DNA from: Anas platyrhynchos
Lineage: Eukaryota; Chordata; Aves; Anseriformes; Anatidae
Direction: 5' to 3'
DNA length: 64,000 nt
Assembly: GCF_047663525.1 (NCBI RefSeq)
Contig: NC_092594.1
Coordinates: 40,056,001 to 40,120,000 of the forward strand
Shown: positions 56,727 to 64,000 of the stretch, in pieces
Position numbering within the stretch: position 1 is the first letter of the stretch
Layout of the letters: each line of letters opens with the position of its first letter
Notes under the pieces: generated by a model
Database searches by the model: none
Seen by the model: only the letters and a program-made list of their open reading frames with translations
Told to the model about the DNA's origin: nothing
Program-made: the position numbers and the translations under genes

Positions 56727-56796
56727 ACAGGTATGCCATCAGAGAGCTCATTCTGCCTGGGCTGCTTTTTGGGGTAAGCGCTTTGTTTTTCCTTCA
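56727..56796 (+). promoter_or_regulatory. Type-B exon-1 remnant between two CR1 copies (block 4)
   Basis: Only the exon-1 portion (GGTATGCCAT onward), the GTAAGC donor and the start of the intron survive between the two CR1 elements. The promoter itself is gone. Confidence 0.7.
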
Positions 56797-57483
56797 CAGA
56801 ATCACAGAATTTCTAGGTTGGAAGAGACCTCAAGATCATCGAGTCCAACCTCTAACCTAACACTAACAGTCCCCACTAAACCATATCCCTAAGCTCTACA
56901 TCTAAACGTCTTTTGAAGACTTCCAGGGATGGTGACTCCACCACCTCCCTGGGCAGCCCGTTCCAGTGCCTAACAACCCTTTCAGTAAAGAAATTCTTCC
57001 TAACATCTAACCTAAAACTCCCCTGGCGTAACTTTAGCCCATTCCCCCTCGTCCTGTCACCAGGCACATGGGAGAACAGGCCAACCCCCACCTCTCTACA
57101 GCCTCCTTTAATGTACTTATACAGAGCAATAAGGTCACCCCTGAGCCTCTAGGCTGAACAAGCCCAGCTCCTTCAGCCGCTCCTCATAGGACTTGCTCTC
57201 CAGGCCCCTCACCAGCTTCGTCGCCCTTCTTTGGACCCGCTCAAGCACCTCGATGTCCTTCTTGTAGCGAGGGGCCCAAAACTGAACACAGTACTCGAGG
57301 TGCGGCCTCACCAGAGCCGAGTACAGGGGGACGATCACCTCCCTAGCCCTGCTGGTCACAGTGTTTCTGATACAAGCCAGGATGCCGTTGGCCTTCTTGG
57401 CCACCTGAGCACACTGCTGGCTCATATTCAGCCGACTGTCCACCATCACTCCCAGGTCCTTCTCTGCCTGGCAGCTCTCCAAC
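56797..57483 (-). mobile_element. CR1 LINE, short 3' copy
   Basis: Minus-strand CR1 with an intact 3' terminus: CACAGAATCACAGAAT (56797-56812) is the reverse complement of the CR1 tail repeats. It carries only the C-terminal end of ORF2 and the short 3' UTR, and differs in sequence from the first CR1. It interrupts the B-module intron between CCTTCA and GTCAGTTGCAGG. No clear target duplication. Confidence 0.93.
56876..57482 (-). pseudogene. CR1 ORF2 C-terminal fragment (broken)
   Basis: Reads [38 protein letters not shown] and GLFSLEAQG, then shifts frame (about eight bases missing near 57150) and continues [20 protein letters not shown] to VELRDMV and a stop. Confidence 0.9.
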
Positions 57484-58580
57484 CAGTCAGTTGCAGGGTT
57501 CTTTAGGTGGGTCAGAGTCTATGGACTGATGCGTTTTCAAGTAGAAACCGGTACGCATATCTTTTTGAGTTGGTAACTGGTAGGATCTGTCACTGTAAAG
57601 CAATGTAGTAGTAGGTGCCTGTATTGCACGCAGCTCTTCCTCAGGTGAGTAGTTGTTATGGCAGTTTTACGGATAGTATGGTGATGTTACTTTGTGTGTT
57701 TGCTTTGTGGTTCTGGGTCCCTTCTGATTTTTGCAGAATTACGGGGCTTTCTGTGAGTCTTTGCCTGTATGTCAAATATTATCAAAGTCAAAACCTTGCT
57801 GTTAAAGTGATGCAGCAGGGTTTAGTTGAAATGTATCATGGAAGCTCCCTGTGTGAGCATGTGTCTGAAAATGGCAGCAGTGGGCACGTAAGGGGTAGTC
57901 TGTTTCAAGTTTAGGGACAGTTTGTTATATTTCTGGAGCTTTTGCCTGTGTGTTTTCTGTCTGTCGAGTGTTCAGACCTTGCAACCTTCTAGTCTTGATG
58001 TCCTTGAATTTACGTATTAGAAGTACATTTATGAGGGGTTGCCAGGTACGTTGTTTTTGGGAAACCGTGGGGTATGGTTCCTTGAGTGCGTAAGTGCAGT
58101 AGTGCCAAGAGAGTGAGCAGGGCCACCTTCTTCATCTCTGCAGAATAAGTCTGTTCGGGCACACTTCTCAGGTAAATGTAGTGAGCAGATGAGGTAAAGG
58201 AGCTGGGAACAGAGAGGTATTGCACCGTAGCATGTTGCATCAGTAGTAGTCAGCGTTGCGGAGGAGGTGGGTGTCAGGGCTGGTGTGCTAGTGAATGCTG
58301 GTTCTCTGTTTTTGCAAGTGATGATGAACCTGTTTGACGTAATTCCATTTGAAAAAGTTCCAGTTACTGGCCTGGTCGTGTTGTCCTTTCAATGTTAAAA
58401 GCTGCAGCAAAAGCATGGGGATTGTTGCTTCTAGAAACACCACAGGTCACCTGTCTGCTCTCTGCATGTTTTTCAAGTAAAGCAGATCTTAAAAAAAAAT
58501 AAAAAATAAAAAATAAAAAGCAGCTGCTTCTGCTCCTGCTTTCTTTCTACTTCCTTGTGCTTTGCCCCTCCCTTTTTCCA

Positions 58581-58624
58581 GGTGATTGGGTTTGGGTGCT
58601 GGGCGGGGCCAAATGGTATATGAG
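58581..58624 (+). promoter_or_regulatory. Type-A promoter (block 4)
   Basis: GATTGG, GGGCGGGGC and TATATGAG (58617-58624) are intact, with donor GTAGGT at 58674. Confidence 0.7.
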
Positions 58625-58649
58625 CCCCAGGCATGGCATTAGAGAGCTC

Positions 58650-60215
58650 CTTCTGCATGGGCTGCTCCTTGGGGTAGGTGCTTTGTTTTTCCTTTAGTCA
58701 GTTGCAGGGTTCTCTAGGCAGGCTGGAGTCTATAGATTGCTAGAATTTTTAAGTGCTTGGAATTTACTTAATAGAGGAATGTTTAGTAGAGGTTTGTGGC
58801 TTATTGTTTTTTAGGATGGTGCGATACTCCTCTGTTTTTGAGATGCACTTTAATCTCTAGATGTATAAACCCACTCGTTTTATTCTGCAGAGGACTAAAA
58901 CCAGCTTGATTACCGGCTACATGTGGCTTGACAGCGTAGATGCAGCATTACCAAGAGACTGAGCAGAGTTGTATCAGAGTCACCTTTTCATCTGCAAAGG
59001 GTAAGTCTGTGATTACCCCTGCCAGGGCTGCTGTGTGCGCATGTCTTTTTGGCATTTGTGGAGCTTGGTTGTTTTTTTTTTGTGTGTGTGTGTGTGTATG
59101 TTCTAACTTTATTTTTTTTTTGAGGGGTGAATAGTGTGTGTGCTGAGCGTGGTTGGCAGGAGGAAGTGGGGAGCTGCTCAGGACTGGTAGGTTTGGTTTC
59201 TAGGAGTGTGCAGCATCCTTCCTGTGCGATGCGACTGATTGTTGGGCGGGAACGTTCCAGCTTTTGTGTGTCTTAGGCAATGTAGCTTGTGTAGTGTGTG
59301 TTGTGTGGCCTGGGCAGAGTTTGCTGTGGCGCTGTGAGCGTAGAATCTGAGTTAGAGCTGGTGAGCAGCTGAAGTACCGGAGCCGGGAAGAGAGAGGTCT
59401 TGCAGCAGGTACGCTGTGGCTGTGAGGTGCTTTAGAGTGTGCTTTTCTCTTGCCTCTGCAGGTGCTTTGTGCAGTTGTGGAGAGGGAAAGGAAATCCTCA
59501 TGTCACGAAGCTCTGCGGGAAGGTGAGTGTTGTCAGCCTGGTCATCCCTTATCTGAAGCGAAGGGAAGACTCTCAGGTGTTTCCCTCAGAGGGTCCGAGG
59601 TGAGACTGTTTGGGATAGAGGAGCAGTGTGGCAGGTGGGTGCTTGCAAGCACAGTGGTCATTTTGTCCTTTTGTGTTCCCCGGTGGTGTGGATGATGCTG
59701 GCCGCTCCTTTCAAGCTTGGACCTAATTTGCAGGTCCAGAGGCAAGTGGCCTGCTGTTTTGAAAGGATAAAAGTAAAGCTGGGGTCGCTTATGTTGTTGA
59801 GGAATGGGTGGTACTGCTGGCAGCTGAATGTTTATCTTCTGCCTGTGTTTTTCCCTTGTTAAGGCTGAAATGCAGTGTGCAGTGCAGGACCTCTCGACCC
59901 AAGCTGCCTCTGCAGTGACTCTGGTGCGTGATGAGCAGAGGTAGCTGTTGTTTTTGGGGCGCGATTGTCACTGCAGTTATTTTCCTACATCCAATAGAGT
60001 ACAGTTCCAGTTTGCCTTTTAGAGGCGCTATAAGTGGGTGAAGAGAACAGATGGAAGCATGTGCCACGTGGGGTAGGCAGGCGGCTGAGGTACAGGAGGG
60101 GATGAGAGTATGTGATTTTTGTCTGGGGACGAAATGGAATTAATTTTGTTGGTGTATAATGTGTTCTGCACCTAGATTTTTCTTTCAATGTGAATAAAAG
60201 TTTGAGCTAATTCCA
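58650..60215 (+). ncRNA. Putative A-module transcription unit (block 4)
   Basis: Promoter motifs are intact. Exon 1 ends at 58673 (donor GTAGGT), block 2 is 58891-59000, and block 3 is 59462-59522 (61 nt). Block 4 has the broken acceptor CCCCGG near 59686. Block 5 is 59864-59923 and AATAAA is at 60193-60198. Confidence 0.48.
60193..60198 (+). terminator. Poly(A) signal, A module (block 4)
   Basis: AATAAA in TGTGAATAAAAG. Confidence 0.6.
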
Positions 60216-60374
60216 GTTAAGAAAGTTCCAGTTACTTGCTGGGTCGTGTTGTCTTTTTAATATTCAAAGCTGCAGCAAAAGCATGGGGATTATTGCTTCT
60301 AGAAACACCCCAGTTTTCTTATCTGCAGTCTGCATGCTGTTGAGCTAAAGCAGACTAAAAAATAAATACAGGAA

Positions 60375-60378
<4 letters not shown>

Positions 60379-60402
<24 letters not shown>
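60379..60402. repeat. (CA)n microsatellite
   Basis: About twelve CA dinucleotides inside the A-rich stretch of a C module. A shorter run is at 40490-40501. Confidence 0.95.
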
Positions 60403-60405
<3 letters not shown>

Positions 60406-60482
60406 ATAATAACAAAAAAACCCAACACCATTGGCTGACTTGTTGTGAACGCAACGATCATTTAATCCCTTTGTTTTCACAG

Positions 60483-60536
60483 GTGGTGTGGATGATACTG
60501 GTTGCACTGTTGGAGCTTGGATTCGGAGAGGAAGAG
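60483..60536 (+). other. 54-nt exon-like block, C module (block 4)
   Basis: Acceptor TTTTCACAG and donor GTGAGC present, 54 nt, open frame VVWMILVALLELGFGEEE. Confidence 0.4.
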
Positions 60537-62900
60537 GTGAGCAGAACCGTATGTTGCATCAGCAGTAGTCAGCATTGTGGAGGAGGTGGGCATCATGGCC
60601 GGCGTGCTAGTGAATGCTGGTACTCTGTTTTTTGCAGCTGATGATGAGCCTGGCAATTGACTAAGATGACAATCAGTGCCCGTGCATTTCTTGAGGCGGT
60701 GGGACTTTGCCATCCAGCAACCTGAGAGCTAAGTTGGGGGGCACCTGGTATTTGCATATGTGGGGTGGCTAATGGGAGCTGGGAGCCAGAGCAGCATTGA
60801 GCCAGCTGGCTGAATAGACTTGGTGTCACTGTGAGGGTGGTTGAGGCTGGGTCACGTTCAAGCTGCTTGTGGCTGGGTCACCAGGCTAATAGAAGAAGCG
60901 GGATTATTTTGTAGCGTGAGTGCGTGCGCCAGGCAGGACAGTTTCCTTCAGTTTGTCTGTCTTGTGGTGTTGCTTCTGCAGTGTCTGTTCTGTGCTTCTC
61001 GGGTCTTGATATCCTCCTGGCTTTTTAGACCGGACTGACCAGGCAGGCGACTTGGTAGTTGTGCAGAAGGGCCTCAATGCTTGTTTTGTCCTCATGGCTC
61101 TGATCAAGCAGTGACTGCAAGACAAGAAGTGCTCGAAAGTGCAGATCTGTTTCAGGTCTTGTGCATCATATTCGGTTTGAGATCGCGTCTGTTTCCATCC
61201 TCACTCTTGCAGAAGTCATCTGGGCCGCATCAGGAGCTCTTGCTTGGGAATTGATTTCCTAAGCGTCTTCTTAGGGGGTTTTCAGTCCCCATCCTTCTGG
61301 TCTCTTGTCTTGAAGGCAGGCTTTTTAGGCCTCCATCATCCCAGTTCTGGCAGTTGCTTCCAGTCGCGTGTGGTGACATTTGAGTCTCTCCTGGGGTCTG
61401 GTGCAGAGCACCTGTTCTGACTTGCTGTTGCCCTAGAGCTTTCCTTTTGGGGGTCACTTTTTCTTGCGCCTAGTGTTGTGTGTTTCGTTTGTAGTGTTTG
61501 TGGCGTGCCTGTGTGTGTACGTGTTTGGTCTGGAGCTGTCCTGCCTGGCAGTTAGTGATTAATGTGGCAGTGCATGGGTGTACTAATACATTGATGGGAC
61601 TGTGTTGGCGAAGACATCCGGTCTGCCTCTGGGCACGTACTGAAGGGCAGCTGGCACAGTCGTGTCTGGTGGTTGGCAGCTGTGGATTTGGGAGAGTATA
61701 TCTGCTTGTGAGCAGCTGTGTGCATAGTGCTTGAACGGTGTGCTTGAGGAGGTCTGTTGAATCTTGAAAGCTTACAGATATGGGGTTTTGAAATGTTTAT
61801 TTTTATTTCTTTCCTGTCCCCAGTAGAGTGTAAACGCTAGGAGGAGCCTGTCACAGGAAAGAGCTCCTTCTGGAACTGTTCAGCACTCAGTAGGCAACTT
61901 TTGTTTAATTTGTTTAAGGTGAAACACAGTGTACAACACGGGACTTGACCATAGCTGCTTTTGGCAAGGTGAGCGATGAACAGATGTAGCAGGTACTTCA
62001 GGGGTGCAGTTGTCACTGCAGTTACTTAACTACACAAAGTACAGTAAAAATCCTGTTTATATTTCAGGGGTGTTGTAGCTGGCCTAAGAGAGTAGATGGA
62101 AGCATCTTCCTTGAGGGCAGGTGAGGGGGCCGAGGTAAGGGAGCAGCTGAGAGTAACTGTCCCAGCTGTGCTGTGGCTTTGGGTGCTGCTTCAGTCTATG
62201 CTTTTGTTTCTCTTTTGCAGGTGTGTCGCACAGGCTGAGTGGGGCCAAGCTGCACTCTGAGGAGCAGCACGAGAAGGGTGGGCTGGTTGTGAGCTGGATT
62301 GGAGCAGAACTGCCAAGTAGCACGAGGTGAGTGCGAAGGGTATCCATCTTGCTTTGCAGGTGCCATGGCAGGCTCTCCACAGAAGCGGTTGAGGTTTGGA
62401 GAAGAGGTTGCAGATGATCAAGGAGCGACACGTGCAGGGATGGCTTGAAAAGGGTATGGCTGCTTTCTCTTCTGTTTATCAGGTGTCCCAGGCAATGTGG
62501 GGTGTGATGTTAGCGTTTAGAATCGGAACAAAGCAGGTGCTGATGGTGGTCTTCTTTGGTAGGCAAAGAGGTGCTCGAAGCCCTGTCTTGTGTAGCCTGA
62601 GCACTCCTCGCTGAGTATGAAGCATGCTTTCCAGCAGTTCCCAAAACTGTGTTGAAGCTGAAATGCTGTGTCTGTTTTTTTGTGTTGGGGTTGCACCTTG
62701 GTGAGTGTAGGGATGGGTTTTAATTCAGTGCAGCGGAGGGCCTGGCCCCAGTGTCCTGTAGTGTGTTTTGACCCATCAGCATAGCCTTTTGGTTCTCAGG
62801 TAGCCTACTTAAGTAAGTGATTTTTCCTGTGAGTGGTATGGAATTTATTTAGTTTTTTTTTTGGTGTGTAATCAGTTCTGCTGTTAGATTTTTCTTTCTA

Positions 62901-64000
62901 CGTAATTAAAAGATCTGGAGAAAAAGAAAAGGTACATTATTTTTGGAAAACTGTGGCGTAGAGTTTCTTGACCACATAAGTGCAGCAGTGCCTAGAGAGT
63001 GAGCAGGCTCACCTTCTCTGCAGAATAAGTCTGCCCGGGCCCATTTCGGCGCGGCGCCGCCCGGGCCCATTTCGGCGCGGCGCCGCCGGGGCCCATTTCG
63101 GCGCGGCGCCGCCGGGGCCCATTTCGGCGCGGCGCCGCCGGGGCCCATTTCGGCGCGGCGCCGCCGGGGCCCATTTCGGCGCGGCGCCGCCGGGGCCCAT
63201 TTCGGCGCGGCGCCGCCGGGGCCCATTTCGGCGCGGCGCCGCCGGGGCCCATTTCGGCGCGGCGCCGCCGGGGCCCATTTCGGCGCGGCGCCGCCGGGGC
63301 CCATTTCGGCGCGGCGCCGCCGGGGCCCATTTCGGCGCGGCGCCGCCGGGGCCCATTTCGGCGCGGCGCCGCCCGGGCCCATTTCGGCGCGGCGCCGCCC
63401 GGGCCCATTTCGGCGCGGCGCCGCCCGGGCCCATTTCGGCGCGGCGCCGCCCGGGCCCATTTCGGCGCGGCGCCGCCCGGGCCCATTTCGGCGCGGCGCC
63501 GCCCGGGCCCATTTCGGCGCGGCGCCGCCCGGGCCCATTTCGGCGCGGCGCCGCCCGGGCCCATTTCGGCGCGGCGCCGCCCGGGCCCATTTCGGCGCGG
63601 CGCCGCCCGGGCCCATTTGTCATGTGGAGCTACTGAGCAGCTGAGGTAAAGGAGCTGGTAACAGAGGGGTATTGCTCAACTGTATTTTGCATCAGTAGCA
63701 GTGAGCGTTGTCCAAGAGGTAGCTATCAGGGCTGGCATGCTAGTGAATGCTGGTTCTCTGTTTTTGCAAGTGATGGTGAACCTGTTTGACATAATTCCAT
63801 TTGAAAAAGTTTCAGTTTCTTGAATGGTTGTGCTGTTCTTTCAATATTAAAAGCTGCAGCAAAAGCATAGGGATTGTTGCTTCTAGAAACACCCCAGGTC
63901 TCTTGTCTGCTCTCTGCACGTTGTTTAGGTAAAACTGATTTAAAAAAAATACAGGAAACACACACAGACAAAAAACAAACAAACAAACAAAAAAACCGCA
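62901..64000. repeat. Start of a further block: B remnant, expanded minisatellite, next module front
   Basis: The B promoter and its first part are missing. At about 62928 the sequence jumps into the part of B next to the minisatellite (63035-63618). At 63881 the shared TTCTAGAA block of a following module appears, with its A-rich stretch and CA repeats, and the window ends before any promoter. From 63619 to 63880 there is ordinary module sequence only. Confidence 0.75.
63035..63618. repeat. 26-bp GC-rich minisatellite, 22 units
   Basis: The anchor CCCATTT recurs every 26 bp from 63041 to 63613, giving 22 full units. The unit contains GCGGCGCCGC, a perfect 10-bp palindrome, and either GCCCGGGCCC or GCCGGGGCCC. 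The second form fills the left-middle and the first form the right. Because 26 is not a multiple of 3 and the unit has no stops, all frames look open. It sits between CTCTGCAG and a position where sister copies have CAGGTGGAG. Confidence 0.97.

Larger units (their letters stand above)
51780..56796. repeat. Diverged higher-order repeat block 3 (B-A, C lost) with CR1
   Basis: B promoter at 52015 and A promoter at 53261. The A module stops inside its third exon-like block at about 54154, where CR1 sequence begins. When repeat sequence resumes at about 56727 it is the exon-1 region of the next B module. The rest of A, the whole C module and the next B upstream region are therefore missing. Confidence 0.82.
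56727..62900. repeat. Diverged higher-order repeat block 4 (B-A-C)
   Basis: Begins with a B exon-1 remnant (56727-56796), is split by a second CR1 (56797-57483), and resumes at about 57484 with the B intron-like region. An A module (58581-60198) and a C module (60297 to about 62900) follow. The C module's poly(A) signal has decayed to ATTAAA near 62906. Confidence 0.85.

Noticed and set aside
62906-63636. Long overlapping open frames of 190-236 codons on both strands rich in Gly, Pro, Arg and Ala
   Set aside because: They are the 26-bp minisatellite translated: 26 is not a multiple of 3 and the unit has no stop codon, so every frame is open and gives the same 26-residue repeat.

Overview
The window looks like avian, most likely galliform (chicken-like), genomic DNA. 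Two chicken-repeat-1 (CR1) LINE copies lie at 54155-57483. A small LTR whose R/U5 reads like that of avian leukosis-type alpharetroviruses occurs three times (6183-6449 and copies). I find no convincing protein-coding host gene and no rRNA, tRNA or CRISPR. Nearly every base belongs to a large, hierarchically organised tandem repeat (a macrosatellite).

Core array (1 to about 36.5 kb). A unit of 11.23 kb is repeated head to tail: unit 1 at 1-11235, unit 2 at 11236-22467, and a shortened unit 3 from 22468 to about 33.1-33.3 kb, followed by part of a fourth. The copies I compared differ by only a few single-base changes and homopolymer steps. Each full unit carries several promoter-like modules with splice-donor-like first exons, two degenerate TTAGGG tracts, two blocks of an exact 62-bp repeat holding ZNF143/THAP11-, ETS- and YY1-like motifs, and one GC-rich cassette with two consensus CTCF motifs and two NRF1 motifs. 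Each unit also holds two solo LTRs with target duplications and one or two less certain LTR-like stretches.

Flanking array (about 36.5-64 kb). This is an older, diverged relative of the core with a higher-order order B-A-C: three related modules of about 1.2-2.8 kb repeated as a roughly 6-kb trimer. Landmarks are B at 37.3, 43.3, 52.0 and 56.7 kb; A at 39.2, 44.6, 53.3 and 58.6 kb; C at 40.4, 46.3, 49.0 and 60.3 kb. One C module is duplicated (46.3-51.8 kb). One C is missing where CR1 DNA now lies. A solo LTR sits at 38288-38906. A 26-bp GC-rich minisatellite grows from 0 to 1, 2, 3 and 22 units at the same place in successive B modules.

How the parts may work together (inference). Modules are built like compact Pol II transcription units. 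A-type modules have an inverted CCAAT box, a GC box and a TATA-like box about 50 bp before a short exon 1 with a GTAAGT donor. They continue through exon-like blocks whose lengths and splice signals recur between copies, and end at an AATAAA signal. After most C-module signals the next B promoter starts about 240 bp further on. Reading frames are short and mostly not conserved between copies, so long noncoding RNA is the best guess. The CTCF/NRF1 cassette once per unit and the amplified promoter-motif block recall transcribed, CTCF-bound macrosatellites such as human DXZ4 and D4Z4. That is an analogy of architecture, not homology.
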